DNA of 64,000 bases, from the NCBI GenBank assembly GCA_019843655.1, contig JACDQD010000102.1:1063501-1127500 (forward strand). The letters are read 5' to 3'. The notes under the pieces are model-generated. The model worked only from the letters and a program-made list of their open reading frames with translations. It was not told where the DNA came from and did not search any database. The DNA is from Lethocerus indicus (Eukaryota > Arthropoda > Insecta > Hemiptera > Belostomatidae). Below, in pieces: positions 13,901 through 26,500 of this stretch (positions are counted from its first letter, which is position 1; every line of letters begins with the position of its first letter). The position numbers and the translations under genes are program-made.

Positions 13901-16900
13901 TTCTAAAGGCAAGACTTTTTGGGTTTTGTCACACTTGTTATTTAAATATAATTTTTGATCAAAATAAAACAAGACAATAACGGGGGCAATTGATTGGGTG
14001 ATTTATCAACATAGAGTACAAAAGAATGTGACAATATAATACTATATTATTGCCTGATAAAAAAATTTATCAGGCTATAATATTATTCAATTATCAATTA
14101 TATATTGTCAATATTAGTTGAATTATATTATCAATAATGTTATCAATTTTATTCCTTTATCTCATACCAATTTTTGTACTACTAATACTAGTTTTGTAAA
14201 CTAATATTACATGATGGATATCGTTACAATAAAAAAATAAAATCCCACCTTGCTTTTTGATCCCGGTTCTGGTTCTTCCATTTCTAAATGAAGATCTTCA
14301 TCATCTTCCGCCTCATCATCCTCATCTTCATCATCCTCATGATGAGGTGGTGTAGGGGGAGCTGCAGCTGGTACAGGGGCAGCCCAAATCCCTAGTATCC
14401 CAGAAAAAAATAGTACAAATTTATCCATTACTCAATAATTGAAATTAAATTAAACAATTGTACATTAAATAAAACAACAATAAGCAGTTTAAGCTACAAG
14501 AATAGCCAATGTAATGGTCTCCTTTCGTTTTAATGAATGTATTGAAATTAAATGATTCCTACTGATAATCGATTCAAATAGAAGAAAATTGCATTCTACC
14601 TATATTACTGGGATTTGATCCCAGGCACATTAATATTGTCCCACTGTAACCACTAAGCTATCTAGACAACAATGTCCATGATCACCTTAAGATGCTCTTT
14701 ATACCAAACCTACTCTCATTATTTAAAATAATAACGGTAACAGTAATAATTTCATCCAAGAAATTATTCAAAAAACATTTATTTTAATAAAACTTTATAA
14801 AATGTTGATGTTTCAAGCAATAATTTCAGAATAATGATGGTTATAATTGGTTAATACATGAAATACAATTCTTTGAACAACTTATATACATATATTATTG
14901 AAATGAAGCATTGTTCAGGTTAAGTTCTTCAATTAATGGAGATAATAGACAAAGAATTTTTGGTGAATGATTTGGTGTATTGTAATGTCTAATTTATGAA
15001 AATTATTTACATTTTTTAAGACATTAAATGTACTTGGAACAAGTTAAAGCAATTTAGAGAAAACATACTTTCAAAACTCAAAGGTATAATGTTCCAAATG
15101 AAAGTGAAAGCAACCTCAATTTTAGTAATACAAGCAAAAAATGGACAGATGAAAACTGCACCCATATACATTAAAAATTCATAGTTCATGATTTTGTCAT
15201 AATAATAATAATAATATGCAACTAATTTAATTAATATGAAAGTACTTGAAATAATTTGCAAATTTAAACAATGAAAATATTTACCCAGTGCAAGTCGTTC
15301 CAATTCTTCAGGTTCTGGAACACTGTGTAGTTTACAGAGCTCGCGCAATAAGATTCCAACCTGGTTTATCACCTGAAATATTGTATTATGAATATCGCAT
15401 AGTGACTTTGACGAAAAAATATTTCTCATTTAGATGACCTTGGCTTATTGAGATGACATACTGTCAGTATACTTTATTCATAAATGTACAGATAATATTG
15501 TGCAGTTCACAAATAATAAAATGGGTCATTAAAAATATCTTATGAACTTGCAAAAATATTATGAAAACCAGATAATGTTTCAAAAACAATGGAATAATTC
15601 AAATAGTTTTTTCTAGGGAATAGAATCAGTAGCAAGTATTTTCATTAATTCTGTAAATTCCTTCATAAAAAGTCACTTTAGTTACTTCAATACAGATAAA
15701 ATTACCTTTATCAGATAAAAACATGCAACAAAAAGCAATAAGTGCACTGGTGACTCCTTTGAAGCCACCACTATTGACTATTTTTGAATTGAGCATACCA
15801 AGACTATAGCGCAAAAGAGAATGAATTATATAATGAATTTGAACTATTTTTAAATATAACAGAGTAAAGTGAACAAAGGAATACTTTGATCAAAGATGAA
15901 TTTCAATATTTCTTCATTTAAAAAAATGTATAATATATTTTGGGGACTGGGTGGCAAATGTACATAAAAAATGAAAAAGCTGTCTTAATCTCTACTATCT
16001 GAACACTTAAATCCAATTTAAAACTTTGTCCTAATACTAATCGATTTAATATTTTAATTCTTTTAATTTTTGTCAAAATGTACCCATTTAATAAAACTCA
16101 AAATTGTGTTTGTTCATAAACAAAGTATATTATCCAGCCGTATGTAAAATATAATCACAATTTTGACCTTTTAATTATTTTATACTAATAACATTAGTAT
16201 AATAGTTTAAAAATTATATAGGACTTACATGGTTATCCAACCCAGAAGTATTACTCAAGATCTGAACAGCATTTGTGACACTTGTATCTTCCGAATCTGC
16301 AAACCATACAGGAGGTGTGGATGGGTATGTTTCCTGTCAACAATCAGAAGCTACAGAATTAAAAATCATTTATTCAAGCAAGTTTAATACATGTTTTCCC
16401 ATTATCATATCACAAATGTGGGAGCATCCATTAGGTAAATAAATTAAGTTTTATGTGTCATTGAAGGTCATTATGGCTACACTGCAGGAGAACTGCACAA
16501 ATAGAATTCAATATGTCACAAAAATAGTCTTTATGTTAATGTGTTTTTCATCTTCCACAACACTATTACGAAGTACATTCAATATAGACAATTTTAGAAC
16601 ATAACACATTTATACATACACAAAATGTAGAAAAAATGAAATCATGTCATGTATAAAAACTATTAAGCATTATTAATATTGAAATATTGCATAAATAAAA
16701 AATATCCCAAATAGGTAATAAATCAATAAGTTAATGACAGTTCACAACATTATGCATTTACAGGCAATGTAATTTTACGGCCAGTGAACAGAGGATAAAT
16801 AAATAATAAAATATTTTTAAAAATAAACAAATTCTATAAATCTAATTAGGAGTAAAAATATGTTATGAGTATTAAAAACAAATTTGTACTAAACAGGAAT

Positions 16901-18840
16901 CGTGCATCATAGATAGCTGCACTTTCCATGTTTTACCCTATTTAACACTTATATACCTTTGTTCACGTATATAACAATATAAATTCACATAGAGAACTTA
17001 CCTGGATTAAAATAAATAAAAATTTTATTTCTGCAAAGGAAATCATAATATGGTGTAATACCTTATATCCCAAGAAACATAAAAATATCAGCTTGAATAA
17101 CTAAAATAATTGTAAATAAAAAATCCATATCGATATTTTTCAAATAAATTTCATAAAAGATGTTTCTTTTTCAAAAATTCGCTGAATTTTGATATGAGAT
17201 CATAGTCATTACTACCCTATAGATATGTTTTTCAGATTAAAAAAATGACAATAAATAACATTAAATGTATGTACTCAAAATAATTAAAAACATATAAACA
17301 GGACTTTAATATACCAATCTGAAATATGTTTACGTATGTTTTAACTACAGTTCAATTTTTATGTTTAATTAAAATGTACATTTATTTGCTGTGATAACCA
17401 GATCCAATAACAGGAAAAATATTTTAATGGTAATACATTTTTTTACTGTTTTACGAAACAGAGAAAAAATAGTATATATGAAATAATACTATTGAAACTG
17501 AATTCGAACAGGTAATATAGTTAATTCTGGGTAATTGATTAATGCAGAAAAGTAACAATGTGCAATTCTTAGAGTAGTTGATCATGCATTATTGACCAAC
17601 TTCTCCACAAGGCACAAAATGGCTGAATTTAATCTTTAATCCTTTATAACAGTACTAATACTGCCTAATTCATCAATATGCAATATGCATGTGCAACAAT
17701 TAAATTATACTACAATATCAAATTATCTAATTAAAACTAATCACAGCTAATATAAATATAATTAATAATACTTACTGAATAACCAATAGATAATCGATTA
17801 AAAAACATAGGTACTTGAAATAACATTTTAATTTATAAATCTCATTGAAAATGAAATGAAACACAATATTTATTAGTAGTGTACTATAAAATCAGAAAAA
17901 TATAAACATTGTTATATTAAAAAAGGAAAATGATACATAACATGGATAAAAAGAGTATTTAATCTGTTATTAAGAAAATATAAAGCATACTTTAAAAATA
18001 AATTGAAAAAAGTATAGGATTCAAATAAATAATGTTAATTTACCATACATAATTTAAATAATTATTCCTAGTTTCTGATTCTGTCAGAAGTTTAGACATA
18101 TTAGAAATGGGAAATTAAAAATAAAAATATATGATCTGAAATCAATAATTTTGAATCTACAATCACAAACTTTTATGACAACTATAACCACACCAATGTT
18201 CAAAGGGTGTTAAATTTATAATTATCCTACAATTTAATGTCATTAAATCCTACTGGTCCCATAATATATTCAACAGGATTAAACAAAATAATTAAAACAT
18301 TAAAAGTATATCATTAATAATTTAATACCAGTCGGAAGGTGAGGGGCAGAAATGTCACCCTCATATTAAAACCTAGAAGAATGAGTTTCAGGTTGTTCTA
18401 CAAATGACATACTTCAATTTTAAGAATTAATTAATATCGAAAAAATGGGACAAAGCCGAAGAGTTACTCGAATCAATTAAATATCTTAAAGAGGGTCGTG
18501 TTATACAAATGCATTAAGCTGGGAGACGTTTCGATCAGGGGGTTTCTTTGTTTTTAAGCAGACAACAGTCATGGCTGCTCCTACTATTAGCTGTACGAAT
18601 AATTTCGTCGCGGGCTCTTGACGCGCTGAAATCGACCGAATTAATTCGCAACAGAGAAATGGGGAACACTTTACTTACAGTAATGTTCGCGTGGATCTCG
18701 TATTTCTTTCCGTTGCTCCCGACAAACTTGCAGTTCAATTCGTCCACACTGGCCGAAACTATCTGGAAACGTTCATGATTCTTGGGGAACACTGCTTCTA
18801 AAGTCTTGATTTCTTGCTTCAACGAGTTCAAGCAAGCCAT
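7904..18840 (-). CDS. UBE2Q: ubiquitin-conjugating enzyme E2 Q (UBE2Q1/2 family)
   Basis: Nine minus-strand coding exons give a 374-residue protein, almost the length of human UBE2Q2. Exons from the 5' end: 18840-18679, 16333-16229, 15372-15285, 14391-14249, 13254-13095, 12788-12568, 12180-12034, 8927-8861, 7935-7904. All junctions are GT-AG with matching phase. Residues 1 to about 110 form the RWD-like N-terminal domain, starting [20 protein letters not shown]. Residues about 133-166 are very acidic. From about 195 on is the E2 core ([11 protein letters not shown], then DPDSPLH and PPFVRVVHP), with the catalytic cysteine at C299 in [18 protein letters not shown]. The C-terminus, [14 protein letters not shown], is the family hallmark. 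It accepts ubiquitin from E1 as a thioester and passes it on to substrates, acting in cytoplasm and nucleus. Intron 7 is unusually long at 3.1 kb. Whether it is nearer UBE2Q1 or UBE2Q2 is undefined, since insects usually have one copy. Confidence 0.95.
8928..12033 (-). other. UBE2Q intron 7 (3.1 kb)
   Basis: The largest UBE2Q intron separates the catalytic exon from the last two small exons. It is AT-rich and CpG-poor. Open frames such as the one around 10.43-10.71 kb are short, match nothing recognised and look random. A short TA run (about 11941-11953) lies about 80 nt after the 5' splice site. Confidence 0.6.
14608..14668 (-). repeat. degenerate tRNA-like element (probable SINE head)
   Basis: On the minus strand this reads like a tRNA. 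A 7-nt acceptor-like lead (14667-14661) is followed by an A-box-like TAGCTTAGTGGTTA (14660-14647). It ends in a T-arm with perfect 5-bp stem CTGGG/CCCAG closing a 7-nt loop (ATCAAAT, 14619-14613). The 3' acceptor strand does not pair, and the D-stem is poor, so a working tRNA is unlikely. A decayed tRNA-derived SINE promoter region in UBE2Q intron 3 is the best reading. No second copy was found here. Confidence 0.5.
16334..18678 (-). other. UBE2Q intron 1 (2.3 kb)
   Basis: AT-rich and CpG-poor, with no coding or RNA gene recognised. Phase at both ends is 0 (…HANIT | ETYPS…), supporting the join. Confidence 0.7.
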
Positions 18841-19070
18841 TTGAAATATGGCGTTACATAAAACAAAGCGTTTAATGAGACGGTTGTGGGTAGCGAAAAA
18901 TGTCTAATCGTGAAGGAGCAGTCTGGAGCCCAGTCTCCCAGGTAAAATGGCGGCTGCAAACAGCAAGTTCGACGAGTCTGACACTGACTTCGGTGAACAT
19001 CGTGTATTTCCGTCTACAGCCTTCTGTATCGCATTTGTGCTTTCAATATTTCACATAATATAAATCACCA
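18841..19070 (-). promoter_or_regulatory. UBE2Q promoter/5' leader region
   Basis: Upstream of the UBE2Q ATG the CpG content rises above that of the flanking introns. AAAATGGCGGC occurs on the plus strand at 18944-18954 (GCCGCCATTTT in the gene's orientation). This matches the YY1/Pho-type motif common at housekeeping promoters. No TATA box at a suitable place was seen. The start site itself is not determined. Confidence 0.45.
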
Positions 19071-19849
19071 TTTTCTTCTGGGTTATTGAGAAAAAAACTT
19101 AAAAATATGGCGTTATAACATTCTGAAATCTAAAGAAGTAACAATTTAAATTGTAAATTTCTTAACCTAACTCGACAATACATCCTTCTTAACTACTGAG
19201 ACAATGAAGTGCTTTGGTAACAATAGAAGTAAATTAAAGAAGATTAAAAAATAAAATAAAATTTGAACTAAAATGCAAAATCAAATTTCATTCAAAATGT
19301 TTTAAAATTTCATTTCTACATTATGATACCTAAGTGCTATAGAGCATTCAAAATAACTATACCTGTATAGATACTCAATAATAGTGTAATTTATAAATGT
19401 TGGCAATTTTATTAATAAGATAATTATGATTATCAAATAAGAAAGCATTACACATCAATAAACTAGGGTTTTGTTTTATCAATTCAAATGAATAAAATGC
19501 TTTTAATGTAGGATTAAAGAGTAGATTAATTGACAAATCATGTAACAAAAATATATTTTTTTTCTTAAAAATACAACAACATAACACAATGTATCCAGTT
19601 TTGATAAAAATATATTTTACATGCATCTGAACATGAGAATAATGACAAAACATGAAATTTCAATTAAAAATGTACCCTCAGAATAATAAGACCATTTAAT
19701 AGAATTAAATAGGATGATCCAAATAATTGGAAGTAGTTACACTTATATGTTGTATCTTCTCACTATGCTATCCACATTTTCATTATAAAATAAATACATA
19801 GTAGTGTAGCGGTATTTTTAGTTAATAATATACTAATATAACATCTTCA
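19071..19849 (-). terminator. VWA8 3' UTR and spacer to UBE2Q
   Basis: AT-rich DNA between the VWA8 stop and the UBE2Q promoter; both genes run leftward in tandem. A minus-strand AATAAA (plus-strand TTTATT at 19408-19413) about 440 nt past the VWA8 stop is a plausible poly(A) signal. No coding sequence is seen here. Confidence 0.4.
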
Positions 19850-20256
19850 TTATTGAGATTTTAACATGGAAGAAGTAAAAATTGTTTGAAGAATTTGAGG
19901 AAGATTTTTTAAATCAAGGCACACAAAACTTCGGCCAGCAGGTAGAGCATTTGTCAATCTGAAACAACAATAAATTATTATTATTATTTGAAATAAGAAA
20001 AACTCAATTCTGAATCTGTACTCCAAAAAGTTTATGCTGTTTCTTTTTATCCTTATAGGCCAGTAATCAGAATTTTATCATTTCAGATTCTACCATTCTA
20101 TTATAAATTAGTCATAAACCATCTGTCAAGAAGGTAAAATATTAGAAATTACATGGACAAAAATATTGACATTATTGTAATAATATTATCATATTATTAT
20201 CCACATGACCTAGGATTTGCACCTCCCCATGGAATCTCATGGTCATTGAGAGTCAA

Positions 20257-20306
<50 letters not shown>

Positions 20307-23300
20307 TCAAATTAAATATAGTGCATACCTCCACTTTTTAAAGATAAATCTATAACTGACCTGGTTGCTTCATTGCCCAGAGAACCAATAAATATGGCAT
20401 AGCCCTCTACTTGAGGTTCACGAGTCAAACAATAACCCAATTCTTTTGGAGGTATACCATAGCGTGATAAGTTGGCATCAGATAGGACTACAACAAAGGC
20501 TTCATCACAGTCTTCTTTAGCAAGGGATATAACAGCATCTTCTGTTGCATCTAGTGTATTGTCTCCAGACATACAAAATTGGGCATGTGCATGCATTGTC
20601 TGAAAATCAAATTCACTTATTAAATTATATTTAATTTAATAAATTAATTAAATATTTGTATACTTGTTTAATATCCTATATTGCAATAAAATGTTCTTAT
20701 AGCTATAGAATAAAAGTAATTAATAACTTTTGTTGATTTATATTTAACAATAAGTCACAACACTTACTTTAATAATTTCAAGTCTTTGCTTGTTATTAGC
20801 AGGTGGGTTATTTTTCTCAACAAATGTTATACTGTAACTTTCACCAGAGTGCCCTACAATGTCATACTGAAATCTGGCCTCATGACCCTGAAAGGCTTCC
20901 ATTACCAATATAACAGCTTCTAGCTGCCGATCTAGTCTCCCATCATAGCCATTAAATCTGAAATAAAAATAACAGAATATTTTTAAATAAATATTTCACA
21001 AGATATTAAATACTGATGCTGTTAACAAGGCAAAAAGTTATATATCACCTATACATGCTTCCAGAAACATCAACCACAAGCTTTAAGCGCTTTGGTTTTA
21101 GTTGAGGAGCTCCTACTTCAGGTTCTTTTTCAGCTCGCCTTCTAAAAATATTCTTCTCACCAGTAAGACCTAAGAAAAGATTAATCAAATATGTCAGACA
21201 TTCATTAAAAGTATAGCTAAAGCAAAGGAATATTAAATACCTTCAATAAGTTTAGTGTCATCAAGTTCTCCAGATGTCTGATGTCTTGTCCACTGTCTCT
21301 CCTTTGATTTAGCTTGAAGGCTGTTGAGTATAACTCTTAAAGCTTGGACCTACAACACAATGTAATAATTTTATTTTAATATGCTTCTTCTCAGTTGTTT
21401 GTATATATTTAAAAAACAATTAATGCATAAATATATGCTTCATTATATACCTGTTTTGCCACAGCTGATGAGAACTGTTCATAAAGGGAAGCATCATATT
21501 CACTCATTTTTATTTCTTTCAGCTTTTCTTTGAAAGCTTTCATTCCCATTTCTCTTGCAGCTCTTTTAACATGTTCTGGGACTGCAGCCTTTTCTTCATC
21601 ACTGATCTACAGAGAATTTTGTTTTTGTAACTACAATGTTTTAAGAATCTTATATAGTCTAGACAAAAGTGTACCTCAAAACCATACATATTTCATTAAG
21701 ACAATTAAAATAACTTGTTTTGTTAAAACAAAAAACTTGAAATATACATGGAGAAAAGACCTCTTACTTGGTATACATCATGACCTGCATCCAGTCTGTA
21801 GGGGCCTCCTTTACCACCTAATCCTGCAGTGTCCCTACCTCCAGTACCACCTGCCCAAGTGTTGCCTCCGACATGAGGGTCATTTTTTTCATCAACTTTA
21901 CCATGTTTTGGACCAGAGACATCTAAATGGCTGTCACGTTTCACAGTCATTTGAATTGGCTTCCTTTCTGGGAAAAACAATTTTTATTATTTTGAAATTA
22001 TCCTTTAATTTCAAAACATAGTAACATTGTTTACGAAATAATCTATACTGAATATATATATTACGTCTTAGTCTGTCCTCCTGTGTAATAGCAATTGGTA
22101 TTTTATGTTGGGTTAAAACTTCAAGTAGGGTGTCTCTCACATCATGACTGTATCTGTCAAAATCAAAAACATTCCCAACAGCATCTGATAAATTATCTTC
22201 TGGGAAAGCCTAAAAAAAACTTTAAAATTTACAATCTTTTTTCTGAATGTAATTCAGGGTTTAGGAGCAACTGAATGTGGTGTTGGATGTTTCTGGTATT
22301 CTGGTACCCACCCAGGAAATAAGAACTATCTATTTTTGTTAAAAAAGAAAAGTTTTATACCTGCAGATGCTTCACAATGTTAACAATCTCCCTAGTGGAA
22401 TATGGATAAGCCACAAGACCTTGATCTGCCATATCTCTCAGCTGCCCAAAAGCAGCTACCAATTTTTGAACAATCTCAAGAGGAACATCTGGACCGTAGT
22501 TCCGGAGAAGAACAATTTCTGACTCTGCACTAGGATTATCAACAGCATGACAGCTAAAGAGGTCACCTATATAGGAAGGAAAATAATAATACATAATCAC
22601 ACATACACTATTTTTATATTAAATTTACAAAATGCATATGCCACATCAATAATTCATGTATTACTACTTTATGTGCTGGAGTTATAGTAACAATATTACC
22701 GAGAGAACCAAAGAAATCATTTCCTAAGAATGGGAACCCTGGTCTGTTAGCTAGCACTATCATCCTGAAGTCTGGGTGTATAGGTATAATTGAAGGGTCA
22801 TTTTTTGACACTCTTGGATCATTGCTTTGAACAATACGTCGCCCATCAGACAGAATCATTTCTCCATTTTCAACTAAAGTCTAAACAAAAGTTGTACCTA
22901 TTATAACACAAGTTTCAGTTGAGTTAGAGTCCACTGCAGGGTGTAGGCAGATACGTATAAGGGAATCAAAATGCATTTATCCTCCAGTATATGCACAAAT
23001 ATTGTTGTTGAAATTATATGATACCATTTACATGACAATTAGGAAAATAAAATGTATACAAATGTATATGTTTTTTCTCCATAGTTCTGCACATGAAATG
23101 TTATTTAAATTACCTTCAATATACATGTCACATGCGTTGGAGCTTTATCAGCTTCGTCTACAACTAGTACATGTCCAGTTTTAACAGCAGTCACCAATGG
23201 AGAATCTTCATATGAAACAATACCATCAATAATGGTGGCCTGTAGTGTAAGTGCTTGCACTGTAGTATCTCTAACATTTAAGACAAAATTTATTTATCAT

Positions 23301-23461
23301 GTGAATTTACAACATATATGTTTTAGTAAATAAATAGAGGCAATCATAGAATAAAATATCAATTAGGATACTATTAAAAATTAAGACAGTAAGATCTAAC
23401 AGAACAGTAAAATTTACATTACATATTTTATGTATTTGAGAATGGGTACACATGTGGGATG

Positions 23462-23522
<61 letters not shown>

Positions 23523-26500
23523 AAAATGAGTTTAAAAATAAAGACATCCTATCATTACCTATGAAGTTGAATATATTCCCTTGGCCTATTAAGAAGTTGC
23601 AGAAGTCTGTCAGCAAGTTTGTTCTTACCAACACCCTGATTTCCAACAAGCAACAGATGTTCACCCAGCAGGAAATCTTGCATTAACCTTTCTAGTAATC
23701 TCACATGCTAAACAAAAAAAATTAGAATAATGTGATGAAAAGAATTGTTACAAATTAAAAGCTATTGCAAATAATGTTCAATTTGTTTAAAAAATATTCA
23801 ACTGAATAAAAATATATAAATTCAGATAACAAAAATAAATAAGTTTTATAACCATAATACCTTCACCTAATATATGACAGATTATGTTTAATAGTTAATA
23901 GTAAAAAATATAATGAGAAAATACAGAATGCAAAATACCTGTGGAACATCAAAGAAAAGAATATCTGGAACTTTACTAGTGTTTTTGGTTTTATATCTAA
24001 TGGCAGCTGTGTTACCTATTGTAACAGAATCCCCATCAATAGTTATTTTACTTGAATCACTGACTGTAGATTTTGCTTTGTTTATACCAGCTCTAGAAAG
24101 CACTGATTCTAAGGTCTGCTTGGCTAAAGGTGGTAAGAACCTGAATAAAACATGATACACACGAAGAACTTAGATTAAATTATTCAATACATATTTGATG
24201 TTAACATTTATAAAATTAAATTTCCAAAGAAAAAAGTTTATTAATAGTATAATGTTTTTCAAAATGAAATGATCATTAAAATTTAAACCATACTTTGCAA
24301 GGCAAGCCCTCTGTATAACATCATAAGGGTCTTGTTCTTGATAATGTGCTGATCGTTTTGCTATCCTTAACAGTTGCCTAGTTGACAAAGATCCCGCTAG
24401 AGATAATAAGGTTACGTCTGAAGACCCTCTCAAGCTGTGAGCAAACTCAAGAATTCTGTTCACTTGAGGGGATAATTTGCCAAACTGAAATATGACAGAA
24501 TATATTTAATTTTGAGAAACAACCACAATATAATATTAAAATATTAAGACTATGGCTTACCAATGATTTAATAATCTGAATTTCTTCATTGATACTAAGG
24601 GGGCGCATTTCATGATACAAGAAGAGACTCAATAATTCTGGAGTCAGCCACTTTTTTCCATCATGACCTATTAATGACCATAAAATTCATTTTAACAATT
24701 ATGCTCTGCCAATTATTGTATTAGGAAAAACTCTATAATTCTGACTTTACCATTAGGTTCTGCAAGAGCAACTACCCTGAATGAGGGATGGATGCGTAAT
24801 ATTTTTGATGTTTTTAAATTATCTTCACCCACTACTTTTGCAAAGGAGTCATATCTATCATGCCGCATTAATCTAGAACCATCATACAGCTGTACTTCCC
24901 TGTCATGTACCAACCTGCAAAAATAAATATTAGTATACTGATCTTATATCGACAATAAGCCAGAAAGGTGATTAAGTGCACCAATTGTACATTTAAAATA
25001 AATTTAGTCATGTTTAATATAATTAAAATTCATTAATGCTTATACAATAACCTATGCAATACACCAAGAGTACTGGGATGAACTCTGTGTAAACCATCCA
25101 ATACAGCCATTTTACCCTCTAAAGCAGCTGTTACAAGAGGTGAGTTCCTCCATACAGTATTTCCATTGTCTAATGTAGTTCTTTGTTGTAGAAGATCTCT
25201 TGAGGTCATATCCTGACAAAATATGTTTTAAAAAGTCACAACTAAATTAACTCTTTTAAATACTCCACATTTTAAAATACACACATTTCTAAATGTGTGA
25301 AATAAATAAAAATTCAAGTCATGTTGAAATTTATTTTTACCTGATACATAATAATTGGCTCAATGGTATAGCCCAACAGTGATGCCAATTTGCTGACGGC
25401 TATTGATTTACCACACCCTCTTGACCCAATGATGCACATGTCCCTTACAAGATGAGTTTGGGCCAATTCAGCTAACATGTTTTCTTGGTAATTTGTAGGA
25501 ATGTAGTTAGGAATATCTAAGTTATTGACACCACCAAAAGGTACCTGTAAATAAATATTTCATAGGAATAAGTATTTCATAGGAACAAAAATGATTTTAA
25601 ATGTAAATGAATCATGAAATAGCATTCATAAACTCAATTGATATATGTAAGTATTATATATTAATTCTAATTTGTTTATGGAATAAAGATACATTAAAAC
25701 AGAACACTAGAAACAACAGAATAAATATTATTGGAACAGAAATTAGCCAAAAATGACTTATCACTCCAGTAATAATAAATAACTGGAATTAAATGAGATT
25801 AAATTTAGTATAGGAACATGAGGAAGAATTTTATTTTTCTAGTTTGCATATATTTTTGTGTTCCACTTTATATGAAAAAGTACAATGCTCAACAATACAT
25901 AACCTACTGTCCATAATCAAAAATTGAAAATATGAATAACCTAAAAAAACTAATATATGTAATAAACTAAACTATATTTATTTTATTTTTACTAATTTTT
26001 ACAAACCTCCACTTTAACTTTCTCATCACTGCATGTTATTGTAGCATGAGCACAACCGTCAGATGCTTCAATAGACTCAATTCTGGATCCAGTTGTAGGA
26101 TCACCAACATAAAATGTCTGATATATACCATCAACACTCTTGATACCTTCTCTGGGCAACATACTCTCACAGGGATATAAACGAGAGAGAACATCTCTGA
26201 CAGTTAACCAAGGGAATTTGTCCTGTAACAGTGTTTAGAAATTAATGACATAAACAGCACGTTCAAAATATTATATATTCATTGAAGACATTTAAAACAG
26301 AACATGTTATTCAGATAACTTGTAAACATAAATGCCCAATACAATTGAATATACTATAATTTGAAAGAGCCATTTTCAAATTTACCAATAATGCAGCAGC
26401 TGCTGAAACGTTATCGACTGGAAAGTCTGGAAGACCCATTGCAGAAGATTCTGGAGAGATTAATGCATAAGCACAGGACATAAGCTGAGTCAGTTTGTAC

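Noticed and set aside
18947..19063. 38-codon plus-strand ORF starting ATGGCGGCTGCAAAC opposite the UBE2Q promoter
   Set aside because: It looks like a first exon at first sight, but there is no good donor and no downstream plus-strand gene before SMG5. The ATGGCGG is better explained as a YY1-type motif.
21530..22021. 163-codon plus-strand ORF opposite VWA8 exons 19-20
   Set aside because: Antisense shadow of well-supported VWA8 coding exons.
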